Shown: positions 35,712 through 45,024, counted from the first letter of the stretch. The stretch is 64,000 nt of DNA from Bradyrhizobium sp. SK17 (GCF_002831585.1 NZ_CP025113.1:2046001-2110000); one strand, 5' to 3'. Translations and numbers: made by a program. The notes: generated by a model not told the origin, from the letters alone.

Positions 35712-37034
35712 TTAACTGGAGACCTCGACTACGCTCTCCACCGGCAGCGCGCCGCCGCGGATCCGCAGTTCCCGCACCGGATAGGGCACCTTGATGCCGT
35801 CCTGCTTGAAGGCATCCCACAGCGACAGCATGACGTCGCTCTTCACGCCGTCCATGCCGTCGGGGTCGGCGATCCAGAAGGTCAGGGAGAACTTCATCCC
35901 GGCCTCGGCGAATTCGGTCAGGATGCAGTTCGGCGTGCGGCCCTTGGTGGCGCGCGGATGGGCCGCTGCGGTTGCGATCCCGAGCTTGCAGACCTGCCGC
36001 GGATTGGCGTCGTAATTGGTGGAGAAGGCGATCTTCACCAGCGTGTTCTTGTCGGTGTAGGTCCAGTTGGTGACCTTCTGCGTCACCAGATCCTCGTTCG
36101 GGATCAGGAACTCGCGGCCGTCGCCGGCGGCGACCGAGATGTAGCGGGTCTTCATCGCGCTGATGCGGCCCGAATTGTCCCCGATCGTGACGAGGTCGCC
36201 GGGCTTCACCGATTTGTCGACCAGCAAGATCAGCCCGCTGACGAAATTGGCGACGATCTTCTGCAGGCCGAGACCGATGCCGACGCCGGCCGCACCGGTG
36301 AACACCGCAAGCGCGGAGAGGTTGATGCCGACCGCGCCGAGCGCGATCACGATCGCCAGCACCATCAGGCCGATGCGGATGATCTTGACCAGCAGCACCT
36401 GGATCGACGGCGTCAGGTCGGTGGCCTTGTTGATGCGGCTCTCGGCGAAATTGCCGGCAAGGTTGGTCAGCCACAGCGCCACGATCAGCAGCGCGCCGGC
36501 CTTGAGCAGCAAGAGCGGGGTCAGGCGGAGGCCGCCGACCACGACCGCGTAGGAGTCCAGCATGTCGGCCGCCCAATCGAGCTGGCCGATGATGCTGAGC
36601 GCCGCGACCACCCAGGCCGCGATCGACACGGTCTTGACGATGAAGGCGTTGTCGATCACCGAGGTGACGAGCCGGATCACCAGCCAGGCCAGCGCCAGCT
36701 TGGCGGAGACCGCGATCAGATAGCTGCGGCTCGGCCAGGTCATGTGCCACATCACGATGCGCGAGATCACCATCAGCACCGCGAACACCGCGGTGGAGGC
36801 GCTCGTCACCATGACGCGGGCGAAATGCCGGAGCGGCAACGGCCAGCGGCTCGCCAGCGTCGCCATGTTGACCCGGGCGTGGATCGCGGTGTCGGCCGCG
36901 TAAGCGATACCCGCGGCGGCGAGGATGATGCCGAATTGCAGGTAGAACCACGGCGAGGCGATCTCGGCGCCGACCGAGCGCGCCGCCATTTGGATGGCTT
37001 CCAGGACGTCCTTCCAGCTCATGTCCATCGGCAA
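35712..37034 (-). CDS. MscS family mechanosensitive channel, medium length
   Basis: 440 residues with about six membrane helices (between residues 20 and 220). The MscS pore and beta domain follow: AVFTGAAGVGIGLGLQKIVANFVSG (key part GAAGVGIGLGLQK), then KSVKPGDLVTIGDNSGRISAM and RYISVAAGDGREFLIPN. The C-terminal alpha/beta domain ends with VVEVSS. It is the second MscS protein in the window and quite different in size from the one at 22463. Likely an osmotic safety valve with a different threshold. Confidence 0.92.
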   Translation of the reverse strand: MPMDMSWKDVLEAIQMAARSVGAEIASPWFYLQFGIILAAAGIAYAADTAIHARVNMATLASRWPLPLRHFARVMVTSASTAVFAVLMVISRIVMWHMTWPSRSYLIAVSAKLALAWLVIRLVTSVIDNAFIVKTVSIAAWVVAALSIIGQLDWAADMLDSYAVVVGGLRLTPLLLLKAGALLIVALWLTNLAGNFAESRINKATDLTPSIQVLLVKIIRIGLMVLAIVIALGAVGINLSALAVFTGAAGVGIGLGLQKIVANFVSGLILLVDKSVKPGDLVTIGDNSGRISAMKTRYISVAAGDGREFLIPNEDLVTQKVTNWTYTDKNTLVKIAFSTNYDANPRQVCKLGIATAAAHPRATKGRTPNCILTEFAEAGMKFSLTFWIADPDGMDGVKSDVMLSLWDAFKQDGIKVPYPVRELRIRGGALPVESVVEVSS

Positions 37035-37244
37035 AGTCTCAACTTGAAGCGCGGGTCAGGCAAATGTGATTCGAATGCACGGGGAGAATCCCACAACGGC
37101 GCGCACCCGACCATCGATACACCACAGTGTCGGGGCGACCTAGGGCAAGGCGGGCGGATTGCCGCTGACGGCAGAAATGGGTTGGCGTCCCAGTGTGGCG
37201 ACGATAAGGATGCAATTGCAAGTATTTGAGACTTTTGTAGGCGC

Positions 37245-39038
37245 ATGGCATCCCTCGACTCCGTCAGTATAGCGATCCTGCTCGGCGCGGTGCTGGTGAT
37301 GGCTGGCATCCTGTCGAGCCTGCTGGCGCTGCGGTTCGGCGCCCCCTTGCTGCTGGTGTTCTTGCTGGTTGGCATGCTGGCCGGCGACGCCGGGCCGGGC
37401 CATCTCCAGTTCGACGACGTCCGCACCACCTATCTGGTCGGCTCGGTGGCGCTGGCGCTGATCCTGTTCGACGGCGGCTTGAAGACGCGCTTTGCCAGCA
37501 TCCGCACGGTGCTGGCGCCCTCGATGATGCTGGCGACCGCCGGCGTGCTGCTGACCGCGCTGATCACGGCGCCGGTCGCCCGCTATGTGCTCGACCTCAA
37601 CTGGACCGAGTCGCTGCTGGTCGGCGCCGTCGTGGCCTCGACCGACGCGGCGGCGGTGTTCCTGCTGGTGCATACCCAGGGCCTGCGGCTGCGTCCCCGC
37701 GTCGGCGCCACGCTGGAGGCGGAATCCGGCACCAACGATCCGTTCGCGATCTTCCTCACCTTGATGCTGGTCGAGTTCATCTCGGTCGGCCAGAGCTCGG
37801 CGTCGCATATCGCGATGGAATTTATCCAGGAGGCCGTGTTCGGCGCCATCATCGGGGTGATCGGCGGCCGCCTGGTGGTGATCGCGCTGAACTATGTGGC
37901 GCTGCCGCAGGGCCTGCATGCGCCGTTCGTCACCACGGCGGCGCTGGTGATCTTCGGCGGCTCGCAGATCGTGCACGCCTCGGGATTCCTCGCGGTCTAC
38001 CTCGCCGGTATCATCATCGGCAACCGGCCGACCCGGGCGCATAATTCGGTGGTGACCTTCCTCGACGCCGCGACCTGGCTGGCCCAGATCGTGATGTTCG
38101 TGCTGCTCGGCCTGCTGGTGTCGCCGCATCGCCTGCTCTCCAGTGCCGGCGGCGCCGTGCTGGTGGCGTTCGCGCTGATGCTGGTGGCGCGGCCGCTCGC
38201 GGTCCTGATCTGCCTCGCGCCGTTCAAGTTCAACTGGCGCGAGAAGGTCTTCATCGCCTGGACCGGCCTGCGCGGCGCGGTTGCGATCTTCCTCGCCTCG
38301 ATCCCGATGCTGGTCGGCCTGTCGAAGGCCTATCTGTATTTCGACGTCGCCTTCGTCGTCGTCATCATCTCGCTATTGTTGCAGGGCTGGACATTGGCGC
38401 CGGCGGCGCGCCGCCTGCACGTCGCGCTGCCGCGCGCCGAGCGCGGGCCGCGGCGCGTCGAACTGGATCTGCCCGGCCAGCTCGAGCAGCAGCTGGTCGG
38501 CTATCCGGTGCGGCCGAAGAGCCTGTATTTCCGCCGCGGGCTGATCCCGTCCTGGTCGAAGCCGACACTGATCATCCGCGACGAACGCATCCTGACGCCT
38601 GTCGAGGCCGATCCGGTCGCGCCTGGCGACTACATCTATCTTTTGGCGCCGCCGGAGCGCGCCGAGGCGCTCGACCGCTTCTTCGTCGACATGGCGCCGT
38701 CGAGCGCGCCCGATCCGCATCTGCTCGGCGACTTCATGGTGTCAGGCGAGCATACGCTCGGCGAGCTCGCCGAGATCTACGGCGTCAAGGTCGACGAGCA
38801 CCAGGCCAAGCTGACGCTGGCGGACTATTTCGACATCAACCTCGACCGCGCGCCGAAGGAAGGCGCGGAGCTGTGGCTCGACTCGATCGTGCTGGTGGCG
38901 CGCAGCATCAGCGGCGGCCGCGTCAGTGTCGTCGGCCTGCGCTTGCCGGAAGAGGAGGAAGTGGTCGTGCCGCAGACCCGGATGCAGACCGTGCGGCGCA
39001 AGCTCGCCGACATCTGGGCATCGGTGGCCGGGGTCTGA
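37245..39038 (+). CDS. nhaP2: Potassium/proton antiporter with TrkA-C and CorC-type domains
   Basis: 597 residues. Residues 1-390 form the CPA1 sodium/proton exchanger barrel with about 13 helices, with the ion-binding Asp in VVASTDAAAVFLLV and ESGTNDPFA nearby. Residues about 400-480 form a TrkA-C (RCK-C) domain and 500-590 a CorC/HlyC-type transporter-associated domain. This order defines the NhaP2/CvrA group, which exports K+ in exchange for protons. Start ATG; an upstream start is not evident. It is divergent from the MscS gene across about 210 bases. Confidence 0.93.
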   Translation: MASLDSVSIAILLGAVLVMAGILSSLLALRFGAPLLLVFLLVGMLAGDAGPGHLQFDDVRTTYLVGSVALALILFDGGLKTRFASIRTVLAPSMMLATAGVLLTALITAPVARYVLDLNWTESLLVGAVVASTDAAAVFLLVHTQGLRLRPRVGATLEAESGTNDPFAIFLTLMLVEFISVGQSSASHIAMEFIQEAVFGAIIGVIGGRLVVIALNYVALPQGLHAPFVTTAALVIFGGSQIVHASGFLAVYLAGIIIGNRPTRAHNSVVTFLDAATWLAQIVMFVLLGLLVSPHRLLSSAGGAVLVAFALMLVARPLAVLICLAPFKFNWREKVFIAWTGLRGAVAIFLASIPMLVGLSKAYLYFDVAFVVVIISLLLQGWTLAPAARRLHVALPRAERGPRRVELDLPGQLEQQLVGYPVRPKSLYFRRGLIPSWSKPTLIIRDERILTPVEADPVAPGDYIYLLAPPERAEALDRFFVDMAPSSAPDPHLLGDFMVSGEHTLGELAEIYGVKVDEHQAKLTLADYFDINLDRAPKEGAELWLDSIVLVARSISGGRVSVVGLRLPEEEEVVVPQTRMQTVRRKLADIWASVAGV

Positions 39039-39041
39039 GCG

Positions 39042-40268
39042 TCACTGCTTGCGCAGGAAGTTCGAATCGGGCGCGAACTTCTTGACCATCTCGGACAGGC
39101 CGTCGTCAATCGGCGAGCCGGGCGGGTCCTCGGACGCTGCGCCCTGCTTGGGCTCGATCTTGGGCTCGTCGCCGATCTTCTGGCCGGAAATCTCGGCCAG
39201 CGCCGCGAGCAGCGATTCATCGAGATCATCGGCCGGCGGCTGCTTGGCGGGAGCAGGCTTTGCCGGAGGTGCCTTGGCAAGCAGCGGAGGAGGCGGAAGC
39301 TTGGGAGCGTCGGCTGCGGCGGCGCGGGGCTCGGGCTTCGTGGGCGGTGGCGATGCCGTCGGCTTGAAGGTGTCGGTCCGGCGGGCGGCGGCCTCGCTGA
39401 CCGCGGCGATCAACGATGCCTCGAGGTCGCCGGGCGGATCGGCCGGCTTGGGCGGCAATTCGGAATCTCGCGGGTTCCGTCCGACGGCTGGTTCCTGCTG
39501 GCCCGATGGACGGCTGTCGGTGGCCTTGCGAGGCTTGAAGAGACCCGCGCGCTCAGCGGCAATCCTGGCGGAAGCTTCTTCGACCGCACCGAGCAGGGAT
39601 GCCTCCAACGCGCCGGCGGGATTACCCGACGAAGTCGCTGGCTCAGCGGCACGGGCGGCGACCGGTTTGGGCTCAGGCCGGGGCGGCAGCGGCGGAGGCT
39701 GCGATCCCGCGACTGGCGCGGGAGGCGGGGCCGGCTGACCGTTTCGGGCGCGCGTGATGATGCCGTCGACGATGGCTCCCAGGCGCTTCTTGTCGGGGGC
39801 AGCCAGATAGCTCGCGGCCAGCTCATCGACATATTGCGGGCCGTAGTCGGCGAGCACCTTGGCGAGCCGGGCGATGTCGGGGTCGCTGTCGACCAGCCGG
39901 CGCCACGCCTGCTGATCGTAGGCCGCGCCGCCCGTTCGGTCGGGCCACGCCACCCGGCGCGGCTGGCGTTGCGGGGAGCCGTCCTGGCCGGCGATCGGGT
40001 CGAGGGTCGGCGGTTGCAGCCCGGCGCTGAGCCGCGGCGGCACAAATCCCGCGGCGCCGGCCGGCACCAGATCGCCAGCCGGGCGCCGGCGGCGTTCGGC
40101 GACTTGCAGCGAGATCAGGCCGACACCCATCAACAGGAAGCCGAGCGCGGCCCACGCAATCGTGGCGCACAGCAGCCCGCCGATCAGCAGCAATACCCAG
40201 CCAGTCAGTCGCACGATTTGCCTTTCCCATGCCCCGGTCGGATGTCCCGGCGTGGGCCTAGCAGACAA
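39042..40268 (-). CDS. Membrane-anchored proline-rich protein with three internal repeats
   Basis: 408 residues. Two hydrophobic segments (about 20-40 and 42-58) anchor it. A folded helical region (about 110-165, with LAKVLADYGPQYVDELAASY) is followed by a long Pro/Ala/Lys-rich disordered part. In that part a helical motif occurs three times: GALEASLLGAVEEASA (219-), GDLEASLIAAVSEAAA (280-) and DDLDESLLAALAEISG (347-), spaced about 61 and 67 residues apart. Such short repeats in a disordered chain look like binding sites for a partner. Family unknown. It is convergent with the antiporter gene, 3 bases apart. Confidence 0.72.
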   Translation of the reverse strand: MSARPTPGHPTGAWERQIVRLTGWVLLLIGGLLCATIAWAALGFLLMGVGLISLQVAERRRRPAGDLVPAGAAGFVPPRLSAGLQPPTLDPIAGQDGSPQRQPRRVAWPDRTGGAAYDQQAWRRLVDSDPDIARLAKVLADYGPQYVDELAASYLAAPDKKRLGAIVDGIITRARNGQPAPPPAPVAGSQPPPLPPRPEPKPVAARAAEPATSSGNPAGALEASLLGAVEEASARIAAERAGLFKPRKATDSRPSGQQEPAVGRNPRDSELPPKPADPPGDLEASLIAAVSEAAARRTDTFKPTASPPPTKPEPRAAAADAPKLPPPPLLAKAPPAKPAPAKQPPADDLDESLLAALAEISGQKIGDEPKIEPKQGAASEDPPGSPIDDGLSEMVKKFAPDSNFLRKQ

Positions 40269-40307
40269 GATTGGCTATCTTATGCCGAGTTTCGGGAAAA
40301 CGCCCAG

Positions 40308-40979
40308 CTAAGCGCCCGACGTCAACACCTTGACACCGCCGAACGCGGTCACCTGGCCGCGGCGCAGCATCACGATCTGGGTGGCGAGCTGGCGCAGCTC
40401 GGCCGCGTCGTGGCTGACATAGACCATCGGGACGCCGGCCTCGTCGCGCAGCCGGACCAGGTAGGGCAGGATCTCGAGCTTGCGGCTTTCGTCGAGCGCG
40501 CCCAGCGGCTCGTCCAGCAGCAACAGCCGCGGCTTGGACAGCAGCGCCCGGCCGAGCGCGACGCGCTGGCGCTCGCCGCCGGAGAGCTTTCCGGGGCGGC
40601 GGTCGAGCAGGGCGCCGATGTCGAGCAGATCGACCACGCGCTTGTGCTGCGCCGGATCCTCCGTGAGGCGGTTCATGCGACGGCCGTAGTCGAGGTTCTG
40701 CCTTATATCGAGGTGCGGAAACAGCCGCGCGTCCTGGAACACATAGCCGATGCGCCGCCGCCAGGTCGGGACGTGAATGCCGGCCGACGTATCGTCGACG
40801 GTCTCGCCGTCGATCACGATGCTGCCGCGGTCGGGACGAACCAGGCCGGCGATGGTGTTGATCAGCGAGGTCTTGCCGGAGCCGGACGCGCCGAACAGGC
40901 CGGTGACGCGGCCCTCGCTGGTGAACGCCGCCGCCAGCATGAACTCGCCGAGCTGCTTGGTAATGTCGACGCGCAGCAT
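40308..40979 (-). CDS. modC: Molybdate ABC transporter ATP-binding protein, short form
   Basis: 223 residues from the ATG at 40979; the frame is open to 41066, but that stretch is a repeat element. Walker A is GASGSGKTS, Q-loop FQDARL, signature LSGGERQRVALGRAL, Walker B LLLLDEPLGALD, and the His switch VSHDAAE. It powers molybdate uptake with ModB and ModA. Typical ModC is about 350 residues with a C-terminal TOBE/Mop molybdate-binding domain, which is absent here, so feedback control by bound molybdate may be lost. It is the last gene of modABC, separated from modB by a palindromic element. Confidence 0.9.
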   Translation of the reverse strand: MLRVDITKQLGEFMLAAAFTSEGRVTGLFGASGSGKTSLINTIAGLVRPDRGSIVIDGETVDDTSAGIHVPTWRRRIGYVFQDARLFPHLDIRQNLDYGRRMNRLTEDPAQHKRVVDLLDIGALLDRRPGKLSGGERQRVALGRALLSKPRLLLLDEPLGALDESRKLEILPYLVRLRDEAGVPMVYVSHDAAELRQLATQIVMLRRGQVTAFGGVKVLTSGA

Positions 40980-40980
40980 T

Positions 40981-41083
40981 GCTAAAGCGCTATGAGATTG
41001 AATTGAATCGTCATCGCGCTTTAGCTCCTTGTTTGAGCATGACCTTGTCGGAAAACCGCTTCGCACTTTTCCGGGTCATGCTC
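40981..41083. repeat. Interspersed palindromic element, family E, between modB and modC
   Basis: Two foldbacks: GCTAAAGCGC (40981-40990) with GCGCTTTAGC (41016-41025), then GAGCATGACC with GGGTCATGCTC (41035-41083). The second half reappears, diverged, at 60122-60165. The modB stop codon falls at its edge, so it splits the mod operon. Confidence 0.82.
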
Positions 41084-41778
41084 TATTGCCCATGCAGGCG
41101 CGCGGTGGCGCGGCGCGCAAACACTTCGGCGGCGATCAGTGCGCCGACCGCCAGCACGACCGAGACGATCACGAGCCGCGCGGCGGCGGTGTCGCCGTCG
41201 GGGGTCTGGATCAGCGAATAGATCGCCGACGAGATCGTCTGGGTCTCACCGGGAATGTTGGAGACGAAGGTGATGGTGGCGCCGAACTCGCCGATCGCCT
41301 TGGCGAACCCGAGCACCATGCCGGCGAGCACGCCGGGCAGCGCCAGCGGCAGCGTCACGGTGGCGAACACCCGCCAGGGTGCCGCGCCGAGCGTCTCGGC
41401 CGCCTGTTCGAGCCGGCGATCGACGGCTTCAATTGACAAGCGGATCGGCCGCACCAGCAGCGGAAACGACATCACGCCGCAGGCGAGCGCCGCACCGGTC
41501 CAGCGGAAGGCGAACACGATGCCGAGATGCTCGGCAAGCCAGCCGCCGACCAGACCGCGTTTGCCGAAGGTCAGGAGCAGCAGGTAGCCGGTGACGACGG
41601 GCGGCAGCACCAGCGGCAGATGCACGGCGGCATCGAGCAGCGACTTGCCCCAGAAATCGCGCCGCGCCAGCAGCCAGGCGAGCGCGATCCCGAACGGGGT
41701 CGCCACCAGCGTTGCGATGACGGCGACCCGCAGCGACAGCAGGATCGCCGTCCATTCGGTCGGCGAGATATCGAACAC
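41083..41778 (-). CDS. modB: Molybdate ABC transporter permease
   Basis: 231 residues with five membrane helices. The permease-to-ATPase contact loop EAA...G is present as EQAAETLGAAPWRVFATVTLP (key residues in QAAETLGA and FATVTLP). It forms the inner-membrane channel for molybdate delivered by ModA. It starts 4 bases before the end of modA, and its stop lies at the boundary of a palindromic repeat; modC follows. Length and loop are typical. Confidence 0.94.
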   Translation of the reverse strand: MFDISPTEWTAILLSLRVAVIATLVATPFGIALAWLLARRDFWGKSLLDAAVHLPLVLPPVVTGYLLLLTFGKRGLVGGWLAEHLGIVFAFRWTGAALACGVMSFPLLVRPIRLSIEAVDRRLEQAAETLGAAPWRVFATVTLPLALPGVLAGMVLGFAKAIGEFGATITFVSNIPGETQTISSAIYSLIQTPDGDTAAARLVIVSVVLAVGALIAAEVFARRATARLHGQ

Positions 41779-41782
41779 GCGA

Positions 41783-42568
41783 CTAGGTCGTCGGGCTGAT
41801 CAGGAACTTGAAGCCGTATTTCTCGAGGATCGTCTTCGCTGCCGAGGAGCGCAGGAAGGCGAGATACTCTGATGTCTCCGGCTTCGCGGTGGTGGTCGCC
41901 GCGACCGGATAGATGATCGCGGGATGGGTGTCGGCCGGGAAGGTGCCGACGATCTTGACGCCGGGCTCGACCTTGGCGTCGGTCGAGTAGACGATGCCGA
42001 GCACGGCCTCGCCGCGCGCCACCAGCGTCAGCGCCGCGCGCACGCTCTCGGCCATCGCGAATTTCGGTTCCGCGGCCTGCCAAGCACCGAGCTTCTCCAG
42101 CGCGGCCTTGGCGTATTTGCCGACCGGTACCGCCTTGACGTCGCCGGTCGCGATCTTGCCGTCACCGGCGAGCTTGGCGAGATCGAAGCCCGGCGCGATA
42201 TTGACGTTGTCGATCTTGGAATCCTTCGGGGCGATCAGCACGATCGAGTTGCCGAGCAGGTTGACCCGCGTCGATTCATTGATGTTCTTCTGCTTGATCG
42301 CGTAGTCCATCCAGTCGGTGTCGGCGGAGACGAACACGTCGGCCGGCGCGCCCTGCTCGATCTGCTTTGCCAGCGCCGAGCTCGCGGCATAGCTGGCGCT
42401 GATCTTGACGCCGGTCTTGGCGGTATAGGCGGCGTCGACCTCGTCGAGCGCGTTCTTCATCGAGGCGGCGGCGAAGACGGTGAGTGTCTTGTCTTCGGCC
42501 CGCGCGGGCGAATGGATCGCGCCGAGGACGAGGACGAAGGCGGTGAAAAGTCCGGCAAATCGTGACAT
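41783..42568 (-). CDS. modA: Molybdate-binding periplasmic protein
   Basis: 261 residues with a cleavable signal peptide (SRFAGLFTAFVLVLGAIHSP, cleavage after ARA). The mature protein has the ModA blocks LTVFAAASMKNALDEV, YAASSALAKQIEQGAPADVFVSAD and LVARGEAVLGIVYSTDA, whose Ser/Tyr residues coordinate the oxyanion. It captures molybdate in the periplasm and passes it to ModB. First gene of modABC. I could not find a clear ModE site upstream. Confidence 0.95.
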   Translation of the reverse strand: MSRFAGLFTAFVLVLGAIHSPARAEDKTLTVFAAASMKNALDEVDAAYTAKTGVKISASYAASSALAKQIEQGAPADVFVSADTDWMDYAIKQKNINESTRVNLLGNSIVLIAPKDSKIDNVNIAPGFDLAKLAGDGKIATGDVKAVPVGKYAKAALEKLGAWQAAEPKFAMAESVRAALTLVARGEAVLGIVYSTDAKVEPGVKIVGTFPADTHPAIIYPVAATTTAKPETSEYLAFLRSSAAKTILEKYGFKFLISPTT

Positions 42569-42759
42569 GGAAAGCGCTCCGTGCGAGCTCGCGCGCGAAC
42601 GGGCACGCGCAGATCAGGCGTTGGGTGGGTTCTGGGCGCGACGGACGGAAGCGCTGTTCCGCTGCTTCCCGAAGGACTTACGGTCGTCCGGGATATCGCA
42701 CTGCAAACATAGCAGGCTGAGGCGTACGGTAAAGGCGACCCTTTGTCTAACGGGACGCC

Positions 42760-43268
42760 CTATTGATCCGCCGGCTGGATCGCGATCGAGAGCGAGTTCT
42801 CCTTCGCGCCGCTGACCTGCAACACGAAGGGGCTCGCGGCGAGATCGTACTTCATGGTCTTGCGGATACCGTCGCAATCGGTCGCGCCGCTGAAGGCTTT
42901 CGGCTTCAGGAAATGCCCGTCCTGCACCAGGTCGACCCAGGCGCCGGCCGACAGGCTGACGGTATAGAGCCCGGCCTTCGGCGCGGCCTTGAAGCTGGTG
43001 AAGCCGGCGAAGGTGCCGTCCTTCGGCGCGCGCTCCGGCGGCGAGGGCAATTTGGCGTCGGCGGGGCCACCAGCGCCAGGGTGATGGCGGTCGAGGGCAA
43101 TGCGGCCTGCTCGCTGCCCGAGGCAAGCCTGGCGCGATCGGGCGCGGTGAGCGCGGTGCGGGCGCGGTCGATCGACCATTTGAACTTGTCGCAGCCGCTC
43201 GGCTCCTCTGCCGCAAAGGCGGGAACGGAAACGAGCAGCAGCGATGCGGCGAGGAGCGATGTGCGCAT
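42760..43268 (-). pseudogene. Frameshifted exported protein gene
   Basis: A signal peptide (RTSLLAASLLLVSVPAFA) and the first 60 residues are in the frame of the ATG at 43268, up to LALVAPP. The rest (from ADAKLPSPPERAPKDGTFAG to the end SLSIAIQPADQ) continues in the next frame. One extra base near 43060-43070, in a GGGG run of the plus strand, would restore one open frame of about 169 residues. The protein is probably periplasmic with one disulfide (SGCDKF and ATDCDG). It is either a recent pseudogene or a sequencing indel. Confidence 0.75.
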
Positions 43269-43401
43269 GTCTGGTCCAATGCAATTGTGACGGATGAAAC
43301 AGATCAGCGGCCCCGATCCATCGCGCGGCCGCACTTACGGCGCGGCCACGCGCGATCATAACGTAGTTCGGGCCGGCCGGCATAGCCGCCTGACAAAGAT
43401 G

Positions 43402-44348
43402 TTATTGCTTGGCGTCGGGAGCGTTCAGCACCGTCCTGCAATCCGCCGGCATTTGCGCCAGCGTCATCGGTGGGTGCGGCTTCGGTGGCTTCGGCGGCGG
43501 CTTCGGATGCAGCACCGAATCCTTGAACCAGAAGGCGAGATCGGAGGGCTTGCAGCCTTCGCCTTCGGTTTGCGGTTTCTGACTTTCGCATTCGGGACTG
43601 CCGGACGGGCACCGGATGCGGATGTGGAAATGGTAGTCGTGGCCCCACCACGGCCGGATCTTCGACAGCCAGCTGCGATCGCCCTTGGCCTCGCGGCACA
43701 GCGCCTTCTTGATCGCCGGATTGACGAAGATGCGTTGCACCACCGGCTCGCGCGCCGCGTCGCGGAGGACGAGCAGATGGCCCGGCGTGAACACGCGCGG
43801 GTCGACGTCGAGCCGGTCGTCGCGGACCATCATCACCGCCGACATCTCGTCGCGATCCTCGCGCGACAATTGGCGATTGGGCATCGGCGTCAGCCAGATG
43901 TCGGCGTCGAGCCCGATCTGGTGGCTGGCGTGACCGGAGAGCGCGGGACCGCCGCGCGGCTGGCCGATGTCGCCGACCAGGATGCCCGGCCAGCCGGCGT
44001 CCTTGTGCGCGTTGGCGGCCAGCCGCTTCAACAGCGCGATCATGTCGGGATGGCCCCAGTAGCGATTGCGCGACAGGCGCATCACCTGCCAGGTGTCGCC
44101 GTTGAGCGGCATCTGCGCGGCGCCGGCGAGACAGCCTTTGGTATAGCCGCCGATCGACTGGGTCGGCATCGCCGCCGGCAGCACTTTGCGTGCGAACAAC
44201 TGCTTGGCCCCGATCGTCGGATCGTTGGGTTGGCGAGCGGCGGCAATGGCTGCGGATTGAGCGAGCCCTTGTCCTGCGCCCGCGCGGAGATGGTGCAGGC
44301 GACGAGGGCTGAGATCAGAAGCGGGATCAGACGCAGGCGGGGTGTCAT
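43402..44348 (-). pseudogene. mepA: Penicillin-insensitive murein endopeptidase MepA, frameshifted near the N terminus
   Basis: The signal peptide starts at the ATG 44348 (TPRLRLIPLLISALVACTIS, cleavage after ARA) and reads to PLPPLANP. The next residues (NDPTIGAKQLFARKVLPAAM) are in another frame. One base near 44223-44231, in a GGG run, restores the frame. The rest is the complete M74 LAS metallopeptidase with Zn motifs SGHASHQIGLDADIWL and WWGHDYHFHIR, which cleaves D-Ala-meso-DAP cross-links in peptidoglycan. An alternative in-frame start would give a protein without a signal. True inactivation or assembly error cannot be told apart here. Confidence 0.82.
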
Positions 44349-44544
44349 TCGGATCACTCTGTCTGCGCAAGGCTAACATGGATTCGGGCCAGACGAACCG
44401 CGCTTTCATCCCATTTGCTTGATCGCCCACAGGGCGGCTCAAGCTTGCCGGACGGGCACCGTGCATGAATGCGTATCGGTGGCTTGTCGGGCCGATCCGT
44501 TGTAACTCCTCCGGACTTCGCGAGTGCCATGGTGGGAGAATGCA

Positions 44545-45024
44545 ATGTCGATTGGTGCAGGTTCGATTCGAGTGCGGCAGGCAACGCGATCCGACCACGA
44601 CTTTCTCGTCGCGCTGTCTCCGCGTCTTTCAGGCGTCCCTGGTCCCGCGTGGCATGACTTGGGAGCGATGGAACAGTTTCAGGACCGCTACATGGCCGCC
44701 ACCGTGAACCAGGCCGTCGAAAACTCGCAGACACTGATCGCCGTGTCGGACGATGATGTGCGGTTGGGTTACATCCATATGCAGCCCGGAAAGGATGGGG
44801 TGACGGACGAAGCGTGTGGCTATGTCGCGATCCTTGCCCTGACGAAGCAGGCAGAAGGGCAGGGCATCGCCGGATTGCTGATGAGCCATGCCGAGGACTG
44901 GGCGCGCGACATGAAGTACCGGTTTCTCAGTCTCGATGTGTTCGCCGACAACAGGCGCGCGATTGATTTTTATGAGCGCGGTGGCTTTCGTTCGGAGACC
45001 ATCCGCATGGTCAAGCCGCTATAG
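44545..45024 (+). CDS. GNAT family N-acetyltransferase
   Basis: 159 residues from ATG 44545, behind GGGAGA. The GNAT fold is visible: VRQATRSDHDFL at the start, CGYVAILALTKQAEGQGIAGLLM as motif A (QAEGQGIAG is the pyrophosphate-binding loop), then LDVFADNRRAIDFYERGGF as motif B. It acetylates a small molecule, peptide or protein from acetyl-CoA. Target unknown. It stands alone between mepA (divergent) and the GGDEF/EAL gene. Confidence 0.9.
   Translation: MSIGAGSIRVRQATRSDHDFLVALSPRLSGVPGPAWHDLGAMEQFQDRYMAATVNQAVENSQTLIAVSDDDVRLGYIHMQPGKDGVTDEACGYVAILALTKQAEGQGIAGLLMSHAEDWARDMKYRFLSLDVFADNRRAIDFYERGGFRSETIRMVKPL

Noticed and set aside
34746..37229. An 827-codon plus-strand frame opposite map and mscS
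   Set aside because: It runs through two convincing genes and an intergenic gap on the other strand, and its translation is low-complexity.
42614..43279. 221-codon minus-strand frame across the frameshifted small protein
   Set aside because: It is a third frame whose translation is Pro/Arg/His-rich; the signal peptide and C-terminal domain are in the other two frames.
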